Source of the DNA: Clostridia bacterium
Lineage (GTDB): Bacteria; Bacillota; Clostridia; Peptostreptococcales; Caminicellaceae
Length of the DNA stretch: 35,099 nucleotides
NCBI GenBank assembly: GCA_022361035.1
Contig: JAKSBP010000180.1
Location: forward strand, 1 to 35,099
Reading direction: 5' to 3'
Positions within the stretch are counted from its first letter, which is position 1. Each line of letters begins with the position of its first letter. The notes beneath the pieces were generated by a model. The model was not told the origin of the DNA and made no database searches. It saw nothing but the letters and a program-made list of their open reading frames with translations. This document shows positions 24,713-32,394 of the stretch, piece after piece. The position numbers were made by a program, and so were the translations under genes.

Positions 24713-26587
24713 ATGAATAAGAAAATCGGTATACTTGCTTTAAATAAAGAACTTAAAAATGACATTATTGAGTTATTTGAAAATGATGTAAAAGAGGGAA
24801 ATATCATAATAGAAGTCCTAGAACCTAATAAATGGATTGATCAAGGATTAAGGCTTGAAAAGAAAGGTGTCAAAGCAATAATTACTCGTAGTGGCGTATT
24901 TAGAGACTTAAAAGCGGTTTTGAAGGTACCGGTTGTTAGACTTAAGGTAAATACTTTAGACATACTAAATGCAATTAGGAAAGCCAGCAAGTATTCTAAA
25001 GATATTCTATTTTTATTATGGAATGGAATATATTTCAACTATGATGAATGGAAAAGTTTCTTGAATGTTGATATTAATATTGAAAGATTTGATGAAACTG
25101 ATGGTATAGAGTTGATTCTAAAAAAATATTTTAATAGAAAAGAAAACATTGTTGTGATTGGTGGAGGTATGGGAGTAAGCGTAGCAAAACAATATGACTT
25201 TGATACAGTTTTTTTAAATGCAACTAAAGAATCTATTTATGAAACAGTGACCTATGCAAAAGAAACTGTAGAAAACTTATATAAGGAAAAATATAAAAAT
25301 GAAGTATTGAGGACTATATTAGATGGAGTTCATGATGCTGTTATAGCTGTGGATTATAATGGGAAGATAGAACTATATAATGAAAGAGCTAAGGAACTTT
25401 TGAAGAAAGATACTAGTGAGGTTATAGAGAGAAATTTAGTTGATGTATTTCCACAACTAGAATTTATAGTTCAAGTTTTAGAAGATAAAGTAGAAATGTT
25501 TAATGAAATAAAGTTTTTAAGAGACTTGATTATAGCTGTAAATGTATCAATAATGAATGTTGATGGGCAGATTGAAGGGGTTCTATGTTCATTTCAAGAT
25601 ATAACAAAGCTTGAAAAATTAGAGAAGAAAATAAGATACGAGCTTAATAAAAAGGGTCTTTATGCAAAATATAAATTTGAAGATATAATACATGTTGATC
25701 CAATAATGAAAGAGACTATAAATAAGGCTAAAATAATTGGGAAGAATGATAGTACTGTAATTATATATGGAGAAAGTGGAACTGGAAAGGAAATGATAGC
25801 CCAAAGTATACACAATATAAGCATGAGAAATGATTCACCATTTGTTGCTGTAAATTGTGCAGCTATATCGGAAACCCTACTTGAAAGTGAGCTTTTTGGA
25901 TACGAGGAAGGGGCCTTTACTGGAGCAAGAAAAGGAGGAAAGCTAGGATTATTTGAGTTAGCCCATGGTGGAACAATATTTTTAGATGAAATAAATAGTA
26001 TTTCTTTGAACCTTCAAGCAAAGCTCTTAAGAGTCTTAGAAGAAAAAGAAATAATGAGGATTGGTTCCGATTACGTAATTCCCCTGGATGTAAGGATAAT
26101 ATCAGCAGCAAATGAAAAACTTAAAAGAGAGATTGAAAATGGAAGCTTTAGAAGTGATTTGTTCTATAGACTAAATATACTTGAATTAAGTATTCCAGCA
26201 CTAAGGAAAAGGAAAGGGGATATAATACCCTTATTTGAATATTTATTAACTGAATTATCAGATGAATATGAAAAAATATCAATAGATGAAAGGACTAAGC
26301 AAAAGCTATTAAATTATCACTGGCCAGGCAATGTAAGAGAACTTAGAAATATAGTTCAACAGTATATCCTATTTAATAGGGTAGATTTAGATGAGACTCA
26401 AATAGTAAATAGTGACGATGATATTGAGGAAGGTGTAATAAGTAAATATATAGATTTAAAGCAAATAAATAATCATTTTGAGAAAAAAATAATAAGTATG
26501 CTTTTACAGCAAGGGTTGTCAAAAACAGATATAGCAAAGACACTAGGTATAAGTAGGGCATCCCTATGGAATAAAATGAATAGTTAG
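24713..26587 (+). CDS. PrpR-type sigma-54-dependent transcriptional activator (activator B)
   Basis: This 624-residue paralogue of the activator at 14696 has the same architecture: PrpR_N-like domain 1-190, PAS 200-300, AAA+ with GESGTGKE at 353-360, GAFTGA at 400-405 and Walker B TIFLDE at 421-426, and a C-terminal helix-turn-helix ending LGISRASLWNKMNS. The AAA+ and linker regions are almost identical to activator A, while the sensor domain is more divergent, so the two probably sense different but related ligands. TTAGGAGG precedes the ATG. The ptb-iorAB-buk genes with a sigma-54 promoter lie directly downstream and are the likely target. A remnant of another copy's C-terminus follows the stop. 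Confidence 0.93.
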   Translation: MNKKIGILALNKELKNDIIELFENDVKEGNIIIEVLEPNKWIDQGLRLEKKGVKAIITRSGVFRDLKAVLKVPVVRLKVNTLDILNAIRKASKYSKDILFLLWNGIYFNYDEWKSFLNVDINIERFDETDGIELILKKYFNRKENIVVIGGGMGVSVAKQYDFDTVFLNATKESIYETVTYAKETVENLYKEKYKNEVLRTILDGVHDAVIAVDYNGKIELYNERAKELLKKDTSEVIERNLVDVFPQLEFIVQVLEDKVEMFNEIKFLRDLIIAVNVSIMNVDGQIEGVLCSFQDITKLEKLEKKIRYELNKKGLYAKYKFEDIIHVDPIMKETINKAKIIGKNDSTVIIYGESGTGKEMIAQSIHNISMRNDSPFVAVNCAAISETLLESELFGYEEGAFTGARKGGKLGLFELAHGGTIFLDEINSISLNLQAKLLRVLEEKEIMRIGSDYVIPLDVRIISAANEKLKREIENGSFRSDLFYRLNILELSIPALRKRKGDIIPLFEYLLTELSDEYEKISIDERTKQKLLNYHWPGNVRELRNIVQQYILFNRVDLDETQIVNSDDDIEEGVISKYIDLKQINNHFEKKIISMLLQQGLSKTDIAKTLGISRASLWNKMNS

Positions 26588-26609
26588 CATTCTTTAGAAA
26601 AATATATAC

Positions 26610-26657
26610 GTATCTAATATTAATAGAACTATTCTTTGGAAGAAGATTAATAAATGA
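26610..26657 (+). pseudogene. C-terminal remnant of a PrpR-type activator
   Basis: Read in frame, 26610-26657 encodes VSNINRTILWKKINK and a stop. This resembles the end of activator A (GISRTALWKKINK) more closely than that of activator B, which ends only 23 bp upstream. No upstream part of a third copy is present. It is a vestigial tail, probably left by recombination or gene conversion between paralogous activator genes. Confidence 0.65.
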
Positions 26658-26686
26658 TGGCAAATGACAACAAAAGTAAACACTAA

Positions 26687-26708
26687 GTTAACATTAGTTA
26701 ACGTTAAA
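26687..26708. promoter_or_regulatory. Candidate activator-binding site (UAS) of the ptb promoter
   Basis: Two GTTAAC hexamers (26687-26692, 26697-26702) lie one helical turn apart and are followed by GTTAAA. The first begins exactly 79 bp upstream of the -24 GG, as in the tautomerase promoter. The order here is UAS, terminator, promoter. Confidence 0.6.
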
Positions 26709-26733
26709 TAAATATAAACTATAAAAAATATTG

Positions 26734-26765
26734 AAAAATACAGGTTTTAAGCCTGTGTTTTTTTT
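26734..26765 (+). terminator. Intrinsic terminator overlapping the -24 region
   Basis: AAAAATACAGG and CCTGTGTTTTT pair with one G-U around TTTTAAG, followed by an uninterrupted T-tract. It resembles the terminator after activator A. Its T-tract runs directly into the TTGG of the sigma-54 promoter, so transcripts entering from activator B are stopped just before the new start. Confidence 0.8.
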
Positions 26766-26780
26766 GGCATAAATATTGCT
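26764..26780 (+). promoter_or_regulatory. Sigma-54 (-24/-12) promoter of ptb-iorAB-buk
   Basis: TTGGCATAAATATTGCT matches the consensus TTGGCAC-N5-TTGCW except for one base in the -24 block, and has GG and GC exactly 10 bp apart. The start of transcription is expected near 26791, giving a leader of about 56 nt. The adjacent sigma-54 activator gene strengthens the call. Confidence 0.88.
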
Positions 26781-26846
26781 CTATATATTTATAAGAAATT
26801 GAACTTAAAAAAACTAAGACAAATGTAGATGCAGAGGTGGGATAGA

Positions 26847-27752
26847 ATGGTTTACAAGAACTTTGATGAGTTGATTGAAAAGGTTCAAAATCTTGAATCC
26901 GTAAAAAGGGTTGCTGTAGTTGTGGCTGAAGATGAACACACATTAGAAGCAGTATTTAAGGCTAAAGAGGATAAAATTGTAGAGCCTGTTTTAATAGGAT
27001 GCAAAAAAAAGATAATGGAAGTTCTAGGCAAATTAAATGAAAGTTTAGATAAGAATTGTATAATTGATGCTGCCGATGATAGTGAAGCAGCCCGTAAAGC
27101 GGTAGAGCTTGTTAACAGGGGTAAAGTAGATTTTATAATGAAGGGTAAAATTCAAACTGCTGATTTATTAAAGGCTGTTGTAGATAAGGAGAAGGGACTT
27201 CAAACAGGAAGAATTATGTCCCATATAGTAATCCATGAGATTCCTACCTATCACAAGCTTTTAGCAGTTACAGATGGTGGAATGATGATGTATCCTAATG
27301 TACAGCAAAAGAAAGAAATAATAGAAAATGCTGTAGAAACCTTTGTGGCGATGGGATATAAAAAGCCAAAGGTAGCAGTGCTTACTGCGGTTGAAAAGGT
27401 AAACCCTAAAATGCCTGAAACTATTGATGCAGATAAGTTAAAGCAAATGAATATAGATGGAGAAATAGAGAATTGTATTTTAGAAGGTCCAATATCCTAT
27501 GACCTTACTATGAGTAAAGAATCAGCTAAAATTAAAGGCTTTGAAAGTGAAGTTACCGGTGATGTTGATATATTAATTGTTCCAAACATTACAGCAGGTA
27601 ACATCCTAGGAAAGGCTTTTATATATACAGCTAATGCTAAGATGGCTGGATTTATTGTAGGTGCTAAGGTTCCTATAGTATTGACGTCTAGAGGCTCTAC
27701 TTCTGAGGAGAAGTATCTATCATTAGTATTATCAGCTTCAACTGTAAAATAG
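26847..27752 (+). CDS. ptb: Phosphate acyltransferase, phosphate butyryltransferase (Ptb) family
   Basis: This 301-residue member of the phosphotransacylase family exchanges CoA of an acyl-CoA for phosphate. Family traits are EDEHTLEAVFKAKED near 29-43, GKVDFIMKGKIQTADLLKAV near 100, and the C-terminal DILIVPNITAGNILGKA followed by VPIVLTSRGST. The start is ATG 26847 with AGAGGTGG upstream; the ATG at 26829 lies before this site. Together with Buk it would turn the acyl-CoA made by IorAB into acid plus ATP. Classic Ptb uses butyryl-CoA, but relatives accept branched or aryl acyl groups, which the IorAB context favours. Confidence 0.9.
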   Translation: MVYKNFDELIEKVQNLESVKRVAVVVAEDEHTLEAVFKAKEDKIVEPVLIGCKKKIMEVLGKLNESLDKNCIIDAADDSEAARKAVELVNRGKVDFIMKGKIQTADLLKAVVDKEKGLQTGRIMSHIVIHEIPTYHKLLAVTDGGMMMYPNVQQKKEIIENAVETFVAMGYKKPKVAVLTAVEKVNPKMPETIDADKLKQMNIDGEIENCILEGPISYDLTMSKESAKIKGFESEVTGDVDILIVPNITAGNILGKAFIYTANAKMAGFIVGAKVPIVLTSRGSTSEEKYLSLVLSASTVK

Positions 27753-27812
27753 GTAGGTTTTAATAAAATCATATTTAATGAAATTTTGGACAACAATAGA
27801 AGGGGTGAAAAA

Positions 27813-29597
27813 ATGAAAAAGTTATTAACAGGTAATGAGGCCATAGCCCGTGGGGCATATGAAGCAGGTGTTAAGTATGCATCAGCATATCCTGGAACAC
27901 CTAGTACTGAAATACTAGAAAACATTGCCTTATACAAAGGTGACATGTTAGCAGAATGGGCTCCAAATGAAAAGGTCGCACTAGAGGCTGCTATCGGTGG
28001 TTCTATTGCTGGAGCAAGAACTCTTGCAGCTATGAAGCATGTAGGTGTAAACGTCGCTGCTGATCCGCTATTTACTTTTGCATACACAGGTGTGAATGGT
28101 GGTATGCTTCTTATAACTGCCGATGAACCAGGTCACCATTCATCACAAAATGAACAGGATAATAGAAACTATGCAAAGTTTGCTAAAATCGCCATGTTAG
28201 AGCCTGCTGATAGTCAAGAATCTAAGGATATGGTAAAAACTGCACTTGAGATAAGTGAAAAGTATGATACTCCTGTGCTGCTTAGAATGACAACAAGGGT
28301 CTGTCACTCAAAGGGTATAGTTGAATGTTACGATAGAGAAGAAGTAGGAATAAAAGAGTATGTTAAAGATATAAAGAAATATATGGCTATACCAGCCCAT
28401 GCAGGACATTTAAGAGTAAGGGTAGAGGAAAGATTAAAAAAATTAGAGAAATTCTCAAACGAAACTGAGCTTAATTTCTTTGAATGGAATGATACAAAAA
28501 TCGGTATTATAGCATCGGGTGTTGCCTTTGGATATGCAAAGGAAGTATTCGGCAGTACTGCATCATATTTAAAGCTTGGATTTACTAATCCCCTACCAAG
28601 TGACAAGATTAAAGAATTTGCAAGTAGGGTTGATAAAATCTACATTATAGAAGAAAACGATCCATATATAGAAGAACATTTAAAAATATTAGGAATAGAG
28701 TGCCATGGTAAGGATATTTTCCCATACACTGGAGAGATGACAGCCGATGTAATAAGAAAATCAGTATTTGGTGAAACAATGCCATCTATAGCATACGATG
28801 AGACTAAAGTAGTTGGTAGGCCTCCGACTCTTTGTGCTGGATGTCCACATAGGGGATTCTTCTATGAGCTTGGAAAGAAAAAAGATGTTATGGTTTCCGG
28901 TGATATAGGTTGTTATACATTAGGATTTGCTGATCCGTATAATGCAATGGACTTAGATATCTGTATGGGAGCAAGTATAAGTGCTGGTCATGGAGCTCAG
29001 CAGGTATTCAACATGAGGGATGGTTCTGGTAAGAGGGTTGTATCAGTGCTTGGTGATTCTACATTCTTTCACACAGGAATTAACTCATTACTAGATGTTG
29101 TTTACAATGGAAGTAATACAGTAAACGTTATATTAGATAACAGAATTACAGGTATGACAGGACATCAGGAAAACCCAGGGTCAGGATATACACTGCAGGG
29201 AAGGCCAACTACAATAGTAGATATTGAGGCACTTGCAAAGGCATGTGGAGTGAAGCATATTAGAACTATTGATCCAAACAATCTTAAGTTAGTTAAGGAA
29301 ACCTTTGATTGGGCATTAGATTTAGATGAACCTTCAGTAATCATCACTAGATGGCCTTGTGTACTTAAAAAGTTTTCTAAGGAAGATAAAGAAGAGTTTG
29401 CAGGTGCATTTACTGAGAAGTGCTTAATAGATGATGAAAAATGTATTGGATGTAGAAAGTGTATTAAAACAGGATGTCCTGCACTATCATTTAATAAAGT
29501 AACTAGAAAGGCAAGTATTAATAGAATCCATTGTGTAGGCTGTGAAGTTTGTCTTCAAACGTGTCCAGTAGAGGCTATTGCTAAGGAGGTAAAATAA
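27813..29597 (+). CDS. iorA: Indolepyruvate:ferredoxin oxidoreductase, alpha subunit
   Basis: This subunit of 594 residues oxidatively decarboxylates arylpyruvates (or related 2-oxoacids) to acyl-CoA, passing electrons to ferredoxin. The N-terminal pyrimidine domain shows ASAYPGTPSTEILE, and TADEPGHHSSQNEQDNR follows. The thiamine-diphosphate domain contains GDIGCYTLG and GDSTFFHTGINSLL...LDNRITGMTGHQ. The C-terminus carries two [4Fe-4S] motifs, CIGCRKCIKTGCP and CVGCEVCLQTCP. AAGGGGTG precedes ATG 27813; a TTG at 27786 would add nine residues but lacks such a site. It pairs with the beta subunit one base downstream. Confidence 0.93.
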   Translation: MKKLLTGNEAIARGAYEAGVKYASAYPGTPSTEILENIALYKGDMLAEWAPNEKVALEAAIGGSIAGARTLAAMKHVGVNVAADPLFTFAYTGVNGGMLLITADEPGHHSSQNEQDNRNYAKFAKIAMLEPADSQESKDMVKTALEISEKYDTPVLLRMTTRVCHSKGIVECYDREEVGIKEYVKDIKKYMAIPAHAGHLRVRVEERLKKLEKFSNETELNFFEWNDTKIGIIASGVAFGYAKEVFGSTASYLKLGFTNPLPSDKIKEFASRVDKIYIIEENDPYIEEHLKILGIECHGKDIFPYTGEMTADVIRKSVFGETMPSIAYDETKVVGRPPTLCAGCPHRGFFYELGKKKDVMVSGDIGCYTLGFADPYNAMDLDICMGASISAGHGAQQVFNMRDGSGKRVVSVLGDSTFFHTGINSLLDVVYNGSNTVNVILDNRITGMTGHQENPGSGYTLQGRPTTIVDIEALAKACGVKHIRTIDPNNLKLVKETFDWALDLDEPSVIITRWPCVLKKFSKEDKEEFAGAFTEKCLIDDEKCIGCRKCIKTGCPALSFNKVTRKASINRIHCVGCEVCLQTCPVEAIAKEVK

Positions 29598-29598
29598 T

Positions 29599-30171
29599 AT
29601 GACAAAGAGTATTCTTTTAGTAGGAGTAGGCGGTCAAGGGACAATCCTTGCAAGTAAGCTTTTAACAATAGGTCTTATGGAAGCTGGATATGACGTAAAA
29701 ATGAGTGAAATCCATGGAATGTCCCAAAGAGGAGGTTCAGTATCATCTCAGGTTAGATATGGAGATAAGGTAGAATCACCTGTTATAGAAATAGGTGGAG
29801 CAGATATACTAGTTTCCTTTGAAAAAATGGAAGCTGTAAGATGGTTAAAGTATTTGAAGCCAGAGGGAAAAGCAGTTGTAAATGACTTTGAAATAGAATC
29901 AATGCCTATACTTAATGGTAAGGCAGACTATCCAGAAGGAATAATTGAACATTTAGAGGAAAAAGCAAATGCAACTATTGTAGATGCCGTATCAAAGGCA
30001 GAAGAGCTTGGAAATGCAAAGGTTATGAACGTGATACTTCTTGGTAGCCTTGTAAAATCTATGGGCCTTGATGAGATAGATTGGGAAAGAATCATAAGGG
30101 AAAATGTAAAGGAAAGATTTATTGATATTAATATTAAAGCGATAAAGGTAGGTATGGTTTTAGTTAAATAG
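29599..30171 (+). CDS. iorB: Indolepyruvate:ferredoxin oxidoreductase, beta subunit
   Basis: This 190-residue gamma-type domain subunit of 2-oxoacid:ferredoxin oxidoreductases has LVGVGGQGTILASKLL as its N-terminal glycine-rich motif and the typical EIHGMSQRGGSVSSQVRYG loop that contacts the active site near CoA. Length and order fit IorB. It begins right after the iorA stop, so the two are translationally coupled. The partner specificity (indolepyruvate, phenylpyruvate or p-hydroxyphenylpyruvate) is known for the family; no single substrate can be fixed here. Confidence 0.92.
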   Translation: MTKSILLVGVGGQGTILASKLLTIGLMEAGYDVKMSEIHGMSQRGGSVSSQVRYGDKVESPVIEIGGADILVSFEKMEAVRWLKYLKPEGKAVVNDFEIESMPILNGKADYPEGIIEHLEEKANATIVDAVSKAEELGNAKVMNVILLGSLVKSMGLDEIDWERIIRENVKERFIDINIKAIKVGMVLVK

Positions 30172-30220
30172 TTAATTAAAGTGTATAATATAAATTTCAT
30201 AACTTTTTTAGCCTACTACA

Positions 30221-30277
30221 TTATTTAAAGCCTATGATTAATCTGCATAAAATGAGATAGTCTTAGGCTTTAAATAA
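30221..30277 (+). other. Intercistronic hairpin between iorB and buk
   Basis: TTATTTAAAGCCTA (30221-30234) and TAGGCTTTAAATAA (30264-30277) are perfect 14-bp arms. Pairing continues inward after one mismatch, leaving a loop of about 17 nt. No T-tract follows. It may stabilise the iorAB message or separate buk expression from it. Confidence 0.65.
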
Positions 30278-30339
30278 AATGAGAATGAGTAGAGAAAGAA
30301 ATAAAGTAAAACTGTATAATTTATAAGGGGGAGAAAATA

Positions 30340-31410
30340 ATGTCTTACAAAATATTGGCCATAAATCCAGGATCGACATCTACAAAGCTTGCACTATACA
30401 AGGATGGAAAGAAAATATTATCGGAAACATTGGATCATTCTGTAGAAGAGATAGAGAAGTATGAAAGGGTACAGGATCAATTTGAAATGAGAAGGGAAGC
30501 AGTACTATCCTTTCTAAAGGATAACAACTTTGATGTAAAGCAGTTATCGGCAGTTGTAGGAAGAGGGGGGCTGTTACCGCCTGTGCAATCTGGTGCCTAT
30601 GAGGTTAACGAAGTCATGGTAGACCGACTCAAGAACAATCCTATTGTTGAACATGCTTCAAATTTAGGGGCCCTTATAGCCTATGAAATAGCTAAACCAC
30701 TTAACATACTTGCATGTATATATGATTCGGTTGCCGTTGACGAAATGAATGATATAGCCCGTATTTCAGGTATGCCGGATATACCAAGAGTAAGCTTTAG
30801 TCATGCATTAAATTCAAGGGCAATGGCTATTAAGGTTGCTAAGAATTATGGGAAAGAATATAAAGACATGAACTTTGTTGTTGCCCATTTAGGTGGAGGA
30901 ATATCCTTAAGTGTTCATAAAAAAGGAAAAATGGTTGATATAATATCCGATGATGAAGGACCATTTTCGCCTGAAAGAGCTGGAAGGGTTCCCTGTAAGA
31001 AGCTTATAGACCTTTGCTATTCTGGAAAATTTGACAAAAGAACAATGCACAAGAAGTTAAGGGGAAAAGGCGGCATTAGTGCTTACCTTAATACCCTTGA
31101 TGCGAGAGAAGTTGAAAAGATGATTGAAGATGGTAATGAGGAAGCAAGATTAGTATATGAAGCTATGGCATATCAAATAGCTAAAGGAATTGGTGATTTA
31201 GCAACTGTTGTAGAAGGAGATGTGGATGCCATAATTATTACTGGAGGTATCGCGTACTCAGAAATGATAACATCTTGGATTACAAAGCGAGTGAAATTTA
31301 TAGCACCCGTTGAAATAATGCCTGGAGAAAATGAGCTTGAATCATTAGCTTTAGGAGCTTTAAGGGTGCTTAAAAGTGAAGAAAAAGCCCGAGATTATGT
31401 AGAAGCTTAA
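30340..31410 (+). CDS. buk: Butyrate kinase-family acid kinase
   Basis: This 356-residue kinase of the acetate/butyrate kinase family makes ATP from acyl-phosphate. The N-terminal phosphate-binding LAINPGSTSTKLALYKDG, VVGRGGLLPPVQSGAYEV near 75-92, VVAHLGGGISLSVHKKG near 182 and the C-terminal IITGGIAYSEMI are all characteristic. AAGGGGGAG precedes the ATG. It completes a route 2-oxoacid -> acyl-CoA (IorAB) -> acyl-phosphate (Ptb) -> acid + ATP (Buk). The substrate may be an aryl acetate or branched acid rather than butyrate, as no butyryl-CoA pathway genes are nearby. Confidence 0.93.
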   Translation: MSYKILAINPGSTSTKLALYKDGKKILSETLDHSVEEIEKYERVQDQFEMRREAVLSFLKDNNFDVKQLSAVVGRGGLLPPVQSGAYEVNEVMVDRLKNNPIVEHASNLGALIAYEIAKPLNILACIYDSVAVDEMNDIARISGMPDIPRVSFSHALNSRAMAIKVAKNYGKEYKDMNFVVAHLGGGISLSVHKKGKMVDIISDDEGPFSPERAGRVPCKKLIDLCYSGKFDKRTMHKKLRGKGGISAYLNTLDAREVEKMIEDGNEEARLVYEAMAYQIAKGIGDLATVVEGDVDAIIITGGIAYSEMITSWITKRVKFIAPVEIMPGENELESLALGALRVLKSEEKARDYVEA

Positions 31411-31548
31411 AGTGAAACTTTAGAGGGAATAATAATAAGACCCGGATACCTTTGGGACTGGGATAACTGGATAAGGGTTAGTACTGGCAGCATAGAGCAA
31501 ACAGAGAAGTTTTTAGTAGAGCTTCATAATATATTGAATCAAGGATAA
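31411..31548 (+). pseudogene. C-terminal remnant of a PLP-dependent aminotransferase (HisC-like)
   Basis: Directly after the buk stop, in the same frame and without a start codon, the sequence reads [19 protein letters not shown] and continues [20 protein letters not shown] before a stop. The pattern (glycine-Ile-Ile-Ile-Arg-Pro-Gly, then Asn-x-Ile-Arg-Val-Ser-x-Gly and Glu-Lys-Phe-Leu) is the C-terminal end of class I/II aminotransferases of the histidinol-phosphate/aromatic type. The rest of the gene is gone. An aminotransferase making arylpyruvates would fit the function of the operon, so this looks like a lost operon member. Confidence 0.65.
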
Positions 31549-31578
31549 TATGATAAATATGTTGCCTACTATTTTAAA

Positions 31579-31850
31579 GGGGCTGTCTCATAAAAGAATT
31601 CTATGAATAAAGTGCTGGGGTATTTTAAAATTAATGAGGTTCAAGGTTTTGAAATTTCATGGGTTTGATTAGTAGCGATGTAAGTGTCAATTCGATGAAA
31701 TTTCAAATCATGTAAGAACTCGTCATTCTGAGATATCCCCTTTTGTTTTTTTACAAGCATACATAATAGAAAGATGTATAGAAACTAATCTATTATGCCT
31801 CATATTCCGCCGAATAGAAGAATTAAATTATAATTTTAAAAAGATGCCCC
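31579..31850. repeat. Palindromic insertion remnant with GGGGC ends
   Basis: GGGGCTGTCTCA at 31579 resembles the ends of several transposon families, and GCCCC at 31846-31850 is the opposite end. Inside, TTTGAAATTTCAT (31648-31660) and ATGAAATTTCAAA (31695-31707) are perfect 13-bp arms. Weaker complementarity extends outwards to GGGG near 31617 and CCCC near 31739, which is followed by a T-rich run that could terminate buk transcripts. CATAATAGA (31762-31770) and TCTATTATG (31789-31797) form another hairpin. No transposase gene is present. The gap 31549-31932 otherwise shows nothing coding. Confidence 0.5.
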
Positions 31851-31932
31851 TAATAAAGATATTTTTTAATTGGGAAATTTAGTTAGGTAGAACATGAGTT
31901 ATTATGCCAATAAATACTTAAATGAAATTTTT

Positions 31933-32226
31933 TTAGTCATTTGCTGAAGGTAGTTTTCTTTGAAGCTTAATAAACCTATATATACCTAATATACAGATCA
32001 TTATACCTAGGGGGATAAGACTATAGCCTATGGTAGATATAAGCTTCATTTCAAAGAACTTTATAAATCCAACCCCTGCAACTATTACACTCAATGAGGT
32101 TCTTATCCATGCTAAAAGAGTTCTTTCATTTGCTAGGATAGTACGATCAAGGGCTAGAAAATCCCTTAAGATCAAGTCATTGGTATCCCTATCATATATT
32201 TTTTCATTTTTATTTTGAGCTTCCAT
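31933..32226 (-). CDS. DUF202 (YidH-type) small membrane protein
   Basis: This 97-residue protein has the DUF202 signature DRTILANERTLLAWIRTSLSVIVAGVGFIKF, with an N-terminal charged stretch and two predicted membrane segments (about 46-63 and 70-88). The family is widespread in bacteria and of unknown function. AAGGAGG precedes the ATG on the minus strand, and a TATAAT-like -10 lies upstream. It is transcribed against the buk operon and appears to be a single-gene unit. Confidence 0.88.
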   Translation of the reverse strand: MEAQNKNEKIYDRDTNDLILRDFLALDRTILANERTLLAWIRTSLSVIVAGVGFIKFFEMKLISTIGYSLIPLGIMICILGIYRFIKLQRKLPSAND

Positions 32227-32259
32227 AGTATAAATCCTCCTTAATTTTAAATCAAGCTC

Positions 32260-32265
32260 ATTATA
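32260..32265 (-). promoter_or_regulatory. -10 box candidate for the DUF202 gene
   Basis: On the minus strand this reads TATAAT, about 35 bp before the start codon. The matching -35 region is poor. No other feature was seen in 32227-32394. Confidence 0.35.
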
Positions 32266-32394
32266 TTACTTATGAAATATGGAAATAATAAATTGGAACT
32301 TTTCACCAAAATGGTTATAAGTTTTCGTAAAAGAAACACATACCTATAATAAAAAATATGCATCTCCTATTAAAGCTTAACTGTCTGGGTAAAT

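Noticed and set aside
27497..28087. 196-codon minus-strand open frame across ptb and iorA
   Set aside because: It lies antisense to two well-supported genes, has no recognisable domain and no ribosome binding site of note. It is a shadow of their codon use.
32030..32218. 62-codon plus-strand open frame opposite the DUF202 gene
   Set aside because: The minus-strand frame carries the conserved DUF202 motif and a good ribosome binding site. The plus-strand frame has neither.
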